Part shown: positions 44,626-53,201 of the stretch, in pieces
Layout: each line of letters starts with the position of its first letter
How positions within the stretch are numbered: position 1 is the stretch's first letter
Assembly: GCA_964592375.1 (NCBI GenBank)
Contig: CAZQDP010000001.1
Coordinates: 1 to 64,000, forward strand
DNA from: CAZQDP01 sp964592375
GTDB taxonomy: Bacteria > Bacillota > Clostridia > RUG12999
Direction of reading: 5' to 3'
DNA: 64,000 nucleotides
Program-made: the position numbers and the translations under genes
The notes under the pieces: model-generated
Databases searched by the model: none
The model's input: only the letters and a program-made list of their open reading frames with translations
What the model was told of the DNA's origin: nothing

Positions 44626-45222
44626 ATGCGAAATAATAAGATAAAACGGCATATTGGCAGTAATTTTCGGCTGTATTTTCTTTTTTCATGCATATTGGTA
44701 CTGGGAGTTGTCATTGGTGGTATTATCGCTAATTTGGTACCGCAGGAAACCTGTAAAAAGTCAGCAGAATCATTAGGCCTAGCCATTTCAAATCTTTCTA
44801 AAGGCACAGCGCAGTGGACTGTGATTTATTTTTTTACATCATCCTCCAAACCGGTATTATCGATGTGGCTTGCCGGATTTTGGCGATATGGTATATGGAT
44901 TATCATGGCAACACTTTGTTATAAAGGTGCGGCAATGGGGTTTTCGGTGGCACTTTTCGTTCGAATGTACCAAATGCGCGGAGTGGCACTATCCGCGGTG
45001 GGAATACTACCGCAACATATCATTTTGCTGCCGTTATATGTCATCGTTGCTGTACTAAGTATAGATATAGGTCGCGGCATGGTCACTTCTCGAAGCTACA
45101 AAATGTTACCGACATATATTGCAATATTGATTGCTTCAGTGGCACTTTGCGTGGCAGCTACCGCCATTGATACCTATATTTCTTCTTGGCTCATCGGCAG
45201 CCTTGCATATATGATTGAATGA
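44626..45222 (+). CDS. spoIIM: Stage II sporulation protein M
   Basis: Membrane protein of the DMP complex (SpoIID-M-P) that drives engulfment of the forespore by digesting septal peptidoglycan. 198 residues with five hydrophobic segments; family landmarks: FRLYFLFSCILVLGVVIGG at the N-terminus, the segment FWRYGIWIIMATLCYKGAAMGFSVAL, and ILPQHIILLPLYVI. With ATG 44626 the GGGGGAG lies 3 bases upstream, close but workable. It stands before an XerD-like gene, the order also found in Bacillus. This gene marks the organism as spore-forming. Confidence 0.92.
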   Translation: MRNNKIKRHIGSNFRLYFLFSCILVLGVVIGGIIANLVPQETCKKSAESLGLAISNLSKGTAQWTVIYFFTSSSKPVLSMWLAGFWRYGIWIIMATLCYKGAAMGFSVALFVRMYQMRGVALSAVGILPQHIILLPLYVIVAVLSIDIGRGMVTSRSYKMLPTYIAILIASVALCVAATAIDTYISSWLIGSLAYMIE

Positions 45223-45240
45223 AAGAGAGGGTAATTAACC

Positions 45241-46017
45241 ATGGCAGCTTTGGAATTATATTCAAATTATCTTGAGTCTGAAACAAAGGTTTCAGCAAAT
45301 ACATATCAATCATATATGAGAGACATTCGAATTTTCGGTGATTATCTGCATGAAACGAATGGCCGGCGCAATTATGAAGGTGTGAAAAAGCAAACCCTAT
45401 GCATTTACATAGACCATTTAGAAAAGCAGGGAAAAGCCAAGTCCTCCATTTACAGAGCCATGGCATCGCTACGAAGCTTTTATAAGTATTTGCTTTATGC
45501 AGGGCTGGTTGATGTAAACCCTGCCATGGAGATAGATTCCCCCAAGGTGGACAGAAAGGCAATGCGCGAGCCGCTGACCTCGCACGAGACGCAAACTTTG
45601 CTACAACAGCCCGTTTGCAGTGATTACAAGGGGTATCGAGATAAAGCAATGATGGAACTGCTGTGCTCAACGGGAATTAAAATCAGTGAACTCATTGCCC
45701 TTGATGTGGAGGATGTTGTCATTGACGATGGCTATATTTTGTGCAATGTAGGCGGCAAAAAGAATAAAGTCAGCATTGGTCCTATGGCACTTTTTGCACT
45801 GAAAAATTATTTAAGCAGTGCCAGATTTTCTTTTCTATTTGAGGATTGTACTTGCAAGGCATTGTTTTTAAACACCAGCGGAAATCGCTTGACTCGGCAA
45901 GGGCTATGGAAAATCATTAAAACCTATACACTAAAAGCAAATATCGCAAAAGAAATATCGCCCCATTCACTAAAAAAGGTATCCGGCAACCAAAAAGCTA
46001 CCGCAGGAATATATTAA
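45241..46017 (+). CDS. Degenerate XerD-like tyrosine recombinase, C-terminally truncated
   Basis: 258 residues, about 40 short of XerD. The N-terminal core-binding domain (TYQSYMRDIRIFGDYL; SSIYRAMASLRSFYKYL) and most of the catalytic domain are recognisable. But the first catalytic Arg is K147 (STGIKISEL, normally TGLRxSEL), the HxLR motif reads HSLK (H242-K245), and the segment with the second His and the nucleophile Tyr is absent: the protein stops after about 13 more residues with no homology. So it cannot do strand cleavage. No frameshift remnant follows; a terminator comes within 10 bases. It could be a DNA-binding relic, a regulator, or a pseudogene. Confidence 0.85.
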   Translation: MAALELYSNYLESETKVSANTYQSYMRDIRIFGDYLHETNGRRNYEGVKKQTLCIYIDHLEKQGKAKSSIYRAMASLRSFYKYLLYAGLVDVNPAMEIDSPKVDRKAMREPLTSHETQTLLQQPVCSDYKGYRDKAMMELLCSTGIKISELIALDVEDVVIDDGYILCNVGGKKNKVSIGPMALFALKNYLSSARFSFLFEDCTCKALFLNTSGNRLTRQGLWKIIKTYTLKANIAKEISPHSLKKVSGNQKATAGIY

Positions 46018-46024
46018 TCTTTTA

Positions 46025-46052
46025 AAAAGGGTAGCTTTGCAGCTACCCTTTT
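46025..46052. terminator. Bidirectional terminator between spoIIM-xerD-like and trp
   Basis: A perfect 12-base stem, AAAAGGGTAGCT and AGCTACCCTTTT, with loop TTGC. The A-run and T-run at its ends give a U-tract in both directions, so it can end both the plus-strand unit and the minus-strand trp operon, whose last gene stops 3 bases away. Confidence 0.9.
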
Positions 46053-46054
46053 CG

Positions 46055-46837
46055 CTATTCAGTGGCTTTTTTCAGCGCATAAACAAACTTTGAAAGCTCC
46101 TCGGTAGCTTCTTTGCCGTAATCTTCAATGATTTTAACGATGGCACTGCCTACAATTATGCCGTCAGCATATTTAATAAGCCCTTCTACCTGCTGTGCGG
46201 TGGATATACCAAATCCTACTGCAGTGGGGCAAGTGGCATATTTCTGAATTTGTTCAAAGAAATGTCTGAAATCAGTATGGAAACTGCTTCGAACACCGGT
46301 TACGCCAAGGGAGGACACGCAGTATAGAAATCCTTTGCTATGGCTAGCGATTTTTTCAATGCGAGACCCGGAGGTGGGTGCCACCAGATTGATGATGTGG
46401 ACATCACCGGAAAATGCCTCAAATTCCCCTCTCTCTTCAAATGGCAAATCGGGTATAATCACGCCATCAATTCCCACTTCTTTGCAACGCGTAAAAAATA
46501 AATTGGAACCAAATTTATATACGGAATTTGCGTACATCATCAGTAGTAGGGGAAGCTCACATTTTTTTCGCAATCGTCTTACCATTTCAAAAATCATGTC
46601 TAAATGCACACCGTTTTTCAGAGCACGTTCACTGGCTCTTGAGATAATAGGGCCCTCTGCCACTGGGTCTGAAAAAGGCACACCAATTTCAATGATATCA
46701 GCACCGCTTTTTTCCATGGCCAATATGAATTCCTCCGTGGCATAGATATCGGGATCTCCGGCGGTAACAAAGGTAATTAAAGCTTTCTTCCCATGCGCTT
46801 TTAATTTCTCGAAAGTATTATCAATCCTATTCATCAA
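46055..46837 (-). CDS. trpA: Tryptophan synthase alpha chain
   Basis: Cleaves indole-3-glycerol phosphate to indole, which passes through a tunnel to TrpB. 260 residues of a TIM barrel: the catalytic Glu is E50 in DIIEIGVPFSDPVAEGP. The position of the classic catalytic Asp60 is here Glu (E61), a change seen in part of the family. The phosphate site GFGIST and GSAIV near the C-terminus are present. It overlaps trpB by 11 bases and is the last gene of the operon, ending at the terminator. Confidence 0.95.
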   Translation of the reverse strand: MMNRIDNTFEKLKAHGKKALITFVTAGDPDIYATEEFILAMEKSGADIIEIGVPFSDPVAEGPIISRASERALKNGVHLDMIFEMVRRLRKKCELPLLLMMYANSVYKFGSNLFFTRCKEVGIDGVIIPDLPFEERGEFEAFSGDVHIINLVAPTSGSRIEKIASHSKGFLYCVSSLGVTGVRSSFHTDFRHFFEQIQKYATCPTAVGFGISTAQQVEGLIKYADGIIVGSAIVKIIEDYGKEATEELSKFVYALKKATE

Positions 46838-48011
46838 TCATTTCCCCCCTGTATTTCGCAATACTTTGTACATCCTTATCACCACGACCGGAAAGGCATA
46901 TGACTAAAATACTGTCCTTTGGCATGGTAGGAGCGATCTTCATCGCCGCGGCTACTGCATGTGCGCTTTCAATTGCAGGGATAATCCCTTCGCTCTGCGT
47001 GAGAAACTCAAAAGCACATACGGCCTCTTCATCTGTAATGGCTGTATATTCTGCTCGGCCACTATGGTGCAGATAGGCGTGTTCCGGTCCTATACCGGGA
47101 TAGTCAAGTCCGGCAGAAATGGAATGCACTTTATCAATCTGGCCATGTTCATTTTGTAAAAATACAGATTTCATACCGTGAAAAATGCCATTACTCCCAC
47201 GGGTAAGGGTTGCGGCGTGCATTTTTGTATCAACGCCGTGGCCTGCGGCCTCAGCACCAATTAAGGTAACGCTGGGATCATCAATAAAGTCATAAAACAT
47301 GCCCATCGCATTGCTACCACCGCCGACGCAAGCCACCACACAGCTTGGTAGTTTTCCTTCCTTTTCAAAAAGCTGTGTTTTCGTTTCTATGCCGATAATC
47401 TTTTGAAAATCACGCACCATGGTGGGGTACGGGTGAGGGCCCATAACAGAACCAAAAAGATAAAAGGTGTCTTCCACATGCATTGTCCAATATCGCATTG
47501 CCTCATTGACTGCATCCTTCAGCGTACCGGTACCGGAAGAGGCTTCGGTAACACGTGCGCCAAGCATTTTCATTCGATACACATTTAGAGCCTGACGAGA
47601 AATATCTTCTGTGCCCATAAAGATCTCGCAGTCCATGCCAAAGAGTGCGGCTGCGGTGGCGGTGGCAACGCCATGCTGGCCTGCACCTGTTTCTGCAACA
47701 ATTCGCTTTTTATTCAGTCGCTTTGCAAGCAAAGCCTGCCCTAACACATTATTGATTTTATGCGAGCCGGTATGGTTTAAATCTTCTCGTTTAAGATAAA
47801 TTTTAGCTCCGCTAAGTTTTTTTGTCATATTTCGGGCTTCATACAGCAAGGATGGTCTGCCGGCATAGTTTGCATATAAATCATACAGCTCACGCTGAAA
47901 ATCTTTATCATCCTTCATGGCATAATATACCGATTCAATTTCTTCAAGAGCACTCATCAAGGTTTCAGGTACGTATTGACCGCCAAACTGTCCAAATCTA
48001 CCGTTTTTCAT
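46827..48011 (-). CDS. trpB: Tryptophan synthase beta chain
   Basis: PLP enzyme joining indole and serine into tryptophan. The N-terminus GRFGQFGGQYVPETLM and the PLP lysine K85 in LNHTGSHKINNVLGQA are diagnostic; the phosphate-binding GGGSNAMGM and the C-terminal CLSGRGDKDV complete the TrpB1 type. 394 residues. Starts inside trpF (14-base overlap) and ends inside trpA, so alpha and beta are made together. Identity is sure. Confidence 0.98.
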   Translation of the reverse strand: MKNGRFGQFGGQYVPETLMSALEEIESVYYAMKDDKDFQRELYDLYANYAGRPSLLYEARNMTKKLSGAKIYLKREDLNHTGSHKINNVLGQALLAKRLNKKRIVAETGAGQHGVATATAAALFGMDCEIFMGTEDISRQALNVYRMKMLGARVTEASSGTGTLKDAVNEAMRYWTMHVEDTFYLFGSVMGPHPYPTMVRDFQKIIGIETKTQLFEKEGKLPSCVVACVGGGSNAMGMFYDFIDDPSVTLIGAEAAGHGVDTKMHAATLTRGSNGIFHGMKSVFLQNEHGQIDKVHSISAGLDYPGIGPEHAYLHHSGRAEYTAITDEEAVCAFEFLTQSEGIIPAIESAHAVAAAMKIAPTMPKDSILVICLSGRGDKDVQSIAKYRGEMIDE

Positions 48012-48636
48012 TTTCCTTCCTCCTTATTGCATCAATGAATTCTTTTATTTTTGCAGGGTCTTTTTTACCACCCGTCTCCACACCGCTACTCACATCAATG
48101 CCATAGGGAACCGCCGTGCATATGGCTGATTGAACATTGTGGATATGAAGCCCACCGGCCAAAATGATGGGTTTTTCAATCATACTCACCGCTCTTTTAG
48201 CAAGTGACCAATTTGCGAGCTTTCCGCTACCGCCATAGGACCCCGGACTATCGGCATCAATCAGTAACTTATCGGCAAGCGTGGCACCCGCCAAAAGCTG
48301 TGTTTCGTTCACGGGTCGTATTGCTTTCCAAACTTCAATATGAGGGATATGGTCTTTGAGATTTTTGATGAAAGCTTCATCTTCATCGCCATGCAACTGC
48401 AAAACATCAAGAGAGGCGTGGTGTGCACAGGAAGCAATAAAAGAAAGATCGGAATTAACGAACACACCAACGGATAAAATTCGCCTATCAAGCTGATCCC
48501 TTAGCTTGGCAGCCTGCACAATAGAAACCTGACGAGTGCTTTTCGCAAAGACAAAACCAATGTAGTCTGGCATGCATGCATTAACTGTACAAATATCTTC
48601 TTTTCTTGAAAGGCCGCATATTTTAATTTTTGTCAT
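47998..48636 (-). CDS. trpF: Phosphoribosylanthranilate isomerase
   Basis: Third step of tryptophan synthesis, an Amadori rearrangement in a TIM barrel. Family marks: MTKIKICGLSRKEDI with the catalytic Cys, DYIGFVFAKSTRQV, and LQLHGDED with GLHIHNVQSAI and SSGVETGGKKD near the end. 212 residues. The start is set by AAGGAG 7 bases upstream and overlaps trpC by ATGA; a longer in-frame reading adds a poorly conserved extension. Identity is sure. Confidence 0.95.
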   Translation of the reverse strand: MTKIKICGLSRKEDICTVNACMPDYIGFVFAKSTRQVSIVQAAKLRDQLDRRILSVGVFVNSDLSFIASCAHHASLDVLQLHGDEDEAFIKNLKDHIPHIEVWKAIRPVNETQLLAGATLADKLLIDADSPGSYGGSGKLANWSLAKRAVSMIEKPIILAGGLHIHNVQSAICTAVPYGIDVSSGVETGGKKDPAKIKEFIDAIRRKENEKR

Positions 48637-49412
48637 GCCTTGCTCCTTAAACTGCGCATTGTGCTTGCAATATCGCCGCTTCGCATGAGTGCCTCGCCAA
48701 TGAGCACACCATGGACACCGCAGTTTTTTAAAAACAATATATCCTCTGCGGTAGAAATACCGCTCTCGGAGATGATTACACAATCTTTGGGAACAAAACC
48801 TGCCAATTCTTCGGTCGTATGCAAATCAACATGAAAGGTGTTTAAATTGCGATTATTGATACCGATAATTCTTGCACCAATTCTGATTGCTTTTTCAAGC
48901 TCTGTGATATGATGCGTTTCAACCAAGGCATGCAGTCCTAAAGTATGGGCAGTGCAGAGTAGGTCCGCCATTTCTTCCTCGCTGAGCATGGCAGCTATCA
49001 GTAGAACTGCGTCTGCACCAAGCACTCTGGATTCATAGAGCTGATAGGAATCAAATATAAAGTCTTTTCGCAATATGGGAAGCTGTACCATGCTTCGGAT
49101 GGCTTTTAAATACTCGCTACTGCCGCCAAAATACGTTTCCTCCGTTAAAACGGAAATGGCATTCGCACCAGCTACTTCATATGCTTTGGCGATGGCCACC
49201 GGGTCGAAATTTTTGCAAATGAGTCCCTTGGAAGGGGAGGCCTTTTTCACCTCGGCGATGATGGATGGAAAGCGACTTGCAAGTGCCGACGCAAAGTCTA
49301 GCACCGGGCGCTTTTCTTCCAAAGCCTCTGCAATCATGGTTTTTGGACTTTTCATGGATTTTTCTCTTGCAAGCTGTTCTTTTCTGCTACATAAAATCTT
49401 ATCTAAAATCAT
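48633..49412 (-). CDS. trpC: Indole-3-glycerol phosphate synthase
   Basis: Fourth step: closes the indole ring with loss of CO2. Recognised by MILDKILCSRKEQLAREK, IIAEVKKASPSKGLI (with the catalytic lysine and substrate loop), ILRKDFIFDSYQLYESR, IGINNRNLNTFHVD and SESGIST. 259 residues from ATG 49412, with AAGGAGG about 12 bases upstream. A four-base overlap with trpF follows. Identity is sure. Confidence 0.95.
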   Translation of the reverse strand: MILDKILCSRKEQLAREKSMKSPKTMIAEALEEKRPVLDFASALASRFPSIIAEVKKASPSKGLICKNFDPVAIAKAYEVAGANAISVLTEETYFGGSSEYLKAIRSMVQLPILRKDFIFDSYQLYESRVLGADAVLLIAAMLSEEEMADLLCTAHTLGLHALVETHHITELEKAIRIGARIIGINNRNLNTFHVDLHTTEELAGFVPKDCVIISESGISTAEDILFLKNCGVHGVLIGEALMRSGDIASTMRSLRSKA

Positions 49413-49445
49413 GGCAAACCGGTACCTCCTTTTAAGCAACATACA

Positions 49446-51083
49446 TTATGAATAGGAATGGGTCAACTGCCTTAAGCAAATTAGCTTTTCCATGGCGGCC
49501 CCGCTGTCTATGGACTGGGCGGCGGCACGTATGCCATCTTCCAGTGTTGGCACAAGACCGTATGCAAGGAGTGCGGCGGCGGCATTGAGAAGTGCAATGT
49601 CTCGCTTGGGGCCTTTTTCTCCCTGCAATATGGATAAGGTAATTTGTGCGTTCTCCTGCGCACTTCCTCCCACCAGATCTACACTTTTTGCAAGGGGTAG
49701 TCCCAACTGCTCGGGGGAGATATGGTATTTTGTTATGATACCGTTTGCAACTTGTGCAACGGCGGTTTTGGCCACCGTTGATATTTCATCCAGGCCGTCC
49801 TCGCCATGTACCACCATGGCGCTTTTTACGCCTAAATTGACCAGTACATTGGCCATCATTTCAAGCAAATGTATATCGTACACACCCAGTAGCATGCTCT
49901 CGGCTGAAGCCGGATTAGACAGAGGCCCCAATATATTAAATACACTGCGAATGCCGATTTCTCTGCGCGGCGTTGCGGCATACTTCATGGATTTGTGAAA
50001 AACTGGCGCAAACATAAAGCAAAGCCCCACCGATTGAAGACACATGGAGGCCTGGTCGGGAGAAATATCAATCTTCACGCTGAGTGCCTCTAGCACATCC
50101 GCACTGCCACTTCTGCCGGAAGCCGATCGATTGCCGTGCTTGGCGACTTGTGCGCCAGCGCCCGCGGCAATAAAGGCTGCAGTGGTGGATATATTAAAGG
50201 TGTTTGCCATATCTCCGCCCGTTCCAACAATATCAATCACCGGCTCGCTATGTGATACGCAAGCCGCTTTTTCCCGCATAACCATGGCAAAACCTGTAAT
50301 CTCATCCACCGTTTCGCCTTTCATGCGCAGTGCCGTTAAAAGCGCGCCAATTTGTGCTTCACTCGCCTCTCCATCCATCATGCATTTCATGGCGGATTTG
50401 GCCTCGCCTATGCTTAAATGTTCATTATTTGTTATTTTGCGAATGTATTGCTTGAGCACATCCCGCTGGGAAGGCGCTTCGCTCACCGATAATTGCGTAG
50501 TAGGGGTTAGTCCCGCAATGTGGCAAATGAAATTCTTTATGATCCGTTTGCCATAGCCTGTTAAAATCGACTCCGGGTGAAACTGCACGCCGTAAACATG
50601 CATTTGGCGATGGCGCAGGGCCATCATCTCACCATTTGGCGCAAGACCGATTACCTCAAGGCATGGGGGAGTGGAGGCTTCCTCCACTTTTAAAGAATGG
50701 TATCTGCCAACAAGGATTTTATCCGGTAAACCCTCAAAGAGAGGGCAAGTGGTGTTAATCGTAATTTCTGATTGCTTGCCGTGAATTGGCTCCATAGCAT
50801 GAACGATCTTTCCGCCAAATGCTTCTCCGATAGCCTGATGACCAAGACAGACTCCCAAAATTGGCACTACTCCTGCAAAGGTTTTTATCACATCAATGCA
50901 GATGCCTGCATGAGAAGGGGTGCCGGGTCCGGGTGAGATGATGATTGCTTTTGGAGAAAGCTCGCGGATTTGTTCTAAGGTGATTTCATCATTTCTTTTT
51001 ACCACAATATCACGATACAGCTCGCCTGCATATTGATACAAATTATAAGTAAAGGAATCGTAGTTGTCTATCATGAGTATCAT
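49446..51083 (-). CDS. trpGD: Fused anthranilate synthase glutaminase and anthranilate phosphoribosyltransferase
   Basis: A 545-residue fusion. Residues 1 to about 190 are the TrpG class I glutamine amidotransferase (catalytic C79 in GVCLGHQ, H169 and E171 in QFHPES), which supplies ammonia to TrpE. Residues about 207-545 are TrpD, which joins anthranilate to PRPP (DIVGTGGDMANTFNISTT, AKHGNRSASGRSGSADVLE). The fusion spares one gene boundary between steps 1 and 2. It overlaps trpE by ATGA and is followed by a 33-base gap to trpC. Such trpGD fusions are known in enteric bacteria and some Firmicutes. Confidence 0.96.
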   Translation of the reverse strand: MILMIDNYDSFTYNLYQYAGELYRDIVVKRNDEITLEQIRELSPKAIIISPGPGTPSHAGICIDVIKTFAGVVPILGVCLGHQAIGEAFGGKIVHAMEPIHGKQSEITINTTCPLFEGLPDKILVGRYHSLKVEEASTPPCLEVIGLAPNGEMMALRHRQMHVYGVQFHPESILTGYGKRIIKNFICHIAGLTPTTQLSVSEAPSQRDVLKQYIRKITNNEHLSIGEAKSAMKCMMDGEASEAQIGALLTALRMKGETVDEITGFAMVMREKAACVSHSEPVIDIVGTGGDMANTFNISTTAAFIAAGAGAQVAKHGNRSASGRSGSADVLEALSVKIDISPDQASMCLQSVGLCFMFAPVFHKSMKYAATPRREIGIRSVFNILGPLSNPASAESMLLGVYDIHLLEMMANVLVNLGVKSAMVVHGEDGLDEISTVAKTAVAQVANGIITKYHISPEQLGLPLAKSVDLVGGSAQENAQITLSILQGEKGPKRDIALLNAAAALLAYGLVPTLEDGIRAAAQSIDSGAAMEKLICLRQLTHSYS

Positions 51084-52552
51084 AAAATTTCACCTGCTTC
51101 CATTAAAGCCTTTATCATGGCTTTGGACTTTTGTTCTGTTTCCATAAACTCTTTTTCAGGCACCGAATCATACACAATGCCCGCTCCGGCCTGAATATAT
51201 GCCTTTGCATTTCTGTATAAAATGGTGCGAATGGCAATGCAGGTATCCATATCACCGTCAAAGGCCAGGTAACCTACTGTGCCTCCATATAAACCTCGCT
51301 TTGTGGTTTCCATTTCATCAATGATTTCCATGGCACGCACTTTTGGGGCGCCTGATAGTGTGCCGGCAGGTAGGAGGGACTTTAAGGTATCAATGCAATC
51401 CTTATCCTGTGCCAGCGTGCCGGAAACATCACTGACCAAATGCATAAGCTGAGAGTATCGTTCCACTCTCATAAAATCAGTGACGCTCACACTGCCAAAC
51501 TCACATACCTTCCCAACATCATTTCTGCCAAGGTCCACCAGCATGGTATGCTCGGCACGTTCTTTTTCATCTGTCATCAATTCAATTTCAAGCAGTTTAT
51601 CCTCTTTTTCATTTTTGCCTCTACGTATCGTGCCGGCAATCGGCCTTGTTTGGACCAAGCCGCTTTCAATACTGACAAGCTTTTCAGGAGAAGCACCGCA
51701 AATGTGATAGTCCTTAAATTTAAAATAATACATGTAGGGCGAGGGGTTGGAAACCCGAAGGACACGATAGGTATCAAAGGAATCGGGAGGATTGGCGGCC
51801 TCGAAGCGCTGAGAGAGCACAACCTGAAAAATTTCACCGTCGGAAATGCACTGCTTTGCCGCTACCACACCATCCATAAACTGCTGCTTCGATATATTGG
51901 AGGTTACCGCTAAGCTTACTTCTTTCTTTTCCTTATCGTCCTTCACTGCCGCCATGCGTACGATGGAAGCAATTTTTTTTGCAGTTTCCACTCCGTTATC
52001 ATAATTTTTCCGAAAATCTCCCTTGGCAGGAACATTGACAATAATCACGATTTTTTGACGCAAATGGTCAAAGGCAATCACCTCATCGCAGACCAAAAAA
52101 TGGCAATCCGGCATCTGCAGATCATCTACAGGAGGTTTTTTTAGTGACTTTTCTACGTAGCGCACACAGTCATAGGAAAAATACCCTACAAGTCCACCAC
52201 AAAAATTTGGGATATTTTCGATTTTAGGGCTTTTATATTCGGCAAGAATTTCTCTTACCGCCTCAAAAGGATCAGCGTTTTTTGTTTGTACGTCGCCGTT
52301 TTTATGCTTTATTGTTACCACATAATCCTTTGCGGAAATTTCCATTAGCGGATTGTAACCAATAAAAGAATATCGTCCCCATCTATCTGCATCATTTACA
52401 CTTTCAAGCAAGAAACAGCATTTTGACCTATGCCTAAGTTTTAGAAACAGATTAATGGGTGTTTGGGTATCGGCATAAAGTTCATAAGCTACGGGAATAA
52501 TATCGTACTGAGTTGAAAGTGCCAAAGCCTCTTCGAATTGTGGATAAAACAT
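51080..52552 (-). CDS. trpE: Anthranilate synthase component I
   Basis: Makes anthranilate from chorismate with ammonia from TrpG. 490 residues: the tryptophan-feedback motif LLES at residues 48-51, then the chorismate-binding domain (IFQVVLSQRFE; SPEKLVS; PIAGTIRRG; DLGRNDVGKV; AGTLSGAPKVRAMEIID; QAGAGIVYDS). The LLES element suggests that tryptophan inhibits the enzyme. AAAGGAG precedes the start. First gene of the operon; a T-box leader lies directly upstream. Identity is sure; para-aminobenzoate synthase is excluded by context. Confidence 0.97.
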   Translation of the reverse strand: MFYPQFEEALALSTQYDIIPVAYELYADTQTPINLFLKLRHRSKCCFLLESVNDADRWGRYSFIGYNPLMEISAKDYVVTIKHKNGDVQTKNADPFEAVREILAEYKSPKIENIPNFCGGLVGYFSYDCVRYVEKSLKKPPVDDLQMPDCHFLVCDEVIAFDHLRQKIVIIVNVPAKGDFRKNYDNGVETAKKIASIVRMAAVKDDKEKKEVSLAVTSNISKQQFMDGVVAAKQCISDGEIFQVVLSQRFEAANPPDSFDTYRVLRVSNPSPYMYYFKFKDYHICGASPEKLVSIESGLVQTRPIAGTIRRGKNEKEDKLLEIELMTDEKERAEHTMLVDLGRNDVGKVCEFGSVSVTDFMRVERYSQLMHLVSDVSGTLAQDKDCIDTLKSLLPAGTLSGAPKVRAMEIIDEMETTKRGLYGGTVGYLAFDGDMDTCIAIRTILYRNAKAYIQAGAGIVYDSVPEKEFMETEQKSKAMIKALMEAGEIL

Positions 52553-52594
52553 TTTTTATTCGCTCCTTTCATTGTTAAGCTTCATTTTTTATAT

Positions 52595-52630
52595 AAAAAA
52601 AGAGCTTTATCGCTTGGGACGATAAAACTC
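52595..52630 (-). terminator. T-box terminator of the trp leader
   Basis: On the minus strand, GAGTTTTATCG pairs with CGATAAAGCTC (11 pairs, one T-G wobble) around a 7-base loop and is followed by a run of seven T. The first arm lies just past the antiterminator sequence, as in the T-box switch: uncharged tRNA-Trp favours the antiterminator and read-through into trpE. Confidence 0.9.
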
Positions 52631-52929
52631 GTGGTGCCACCCAAATTTAGGAAAGCAGAATATACTTTCCCCTTTATACAGGTACGCAGGTATGGAAAAC
52701 TCTCATAGCAGAGGTACGCAGTTTGGAGATTTCCTCACATCAATACCCTTTCCCATTTACGCAGGGATAAACGGCACAGGATACTCGGTATATACCTTTC
52801 CCCTTGCTCCTCACGGATCCATTCACATAAACTTCATGTGCCGACCTTACACCAACGCCAGCTCGCTGAGACATTTCGGGTCTATGCTACTCACTTCCGC
52901 TCTTCGGATTTCTTTGCAATATTCATTTT
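52602..52929 (-). promoter_or_regulatory. T-box leader, tryptophan-specific
   Basis: Minus-strand leader of trpE. It carries the T-box core GGGTGGCACCACG (52630-52642), the terminator just downstream, and a stem I in which the AGTA bulge, the CAGCGAGCTGG...GTTGGTG run of the distal loop, and a specifier loop with TGG (52819-52821) in GAATGGATCC can be read. TGG is the single Trp codon, so uncharged tRNA-Trp should turn on the operon. The exact 5' end is about 52928 from the promoter position. Structures are by eye. Confidence 0.9.
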
Positions 52930-52934
52930 AGATT

Positions 52935-52963
52935 ATTATATTCCCACGAAGCGACTTTGTCAA
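52935..52963 (-). promoter_or_regulatory. Consensus promoter of the trp operon
   Basis: Minus-strand TTGACA (52958-52963), 17 bases, TATAAT (52935-52940): full consensus. Transcription would start near 52928, giving a leader of about 375 bases before trpE. From here to the exporter start at 53202 the sequence is AT-rich and holds only the promoter at 53117. Confidence 0.88.
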
Positions 52964-53116
52964 CTGTTTTTTTGAAAAAGGGTGTAATTTCTTTTTGAGT
53001 GGGAATAAAATATGCAAAAAAAGCAATATTTTAAGATATGATTAGAAAATACACAAACGAATAAATTATCATATAAAATAACCGATTATTCAAGCGAAAA
53101 ATGCATGAAATAGGGA

Positions 53117-53145
53117 TTGACACGGAATAATCAAAGTGATATGCT
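53117..53145 (+). promoter_or_regulatory. Promoter of the ABC exporter operon, extended -10
   Basis: TTGACA (53117-53122), 17 bases, TATGCT (53140-53145) preceded by TGA, an extended -10 form. A TATAAT lies 8 bases further on but with a spacer of 25, so it is less likely. The leader is about 50 bases. Confidence 0.6.
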
Positions 53146-53201
53146 ATTATAATGCATTAAGCATTTTAGGATCATTGAAGAAAATCATTCGGGAGTAAAA
53201 A

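Noticed and set aside
44541..44636. A 31-codon frame before spoIIM
   Set aside because: No ribosome site and no similarity; kept only as part of the hairpin finding.
45241..46017. The XerD-like gene as a simple frameshift mutant
   Set aside because: The missing C-terminal block is not found in any frame in the few bases before the terminator, and a catalytic Arg is already changed before the truncation.
52692..52931. A 79-codon plus-strand frame over the trp leader
   Set aside because: It lies exactly on the T-box RNA of the other strand, has no ribosome site, and its translation looks like no protein.
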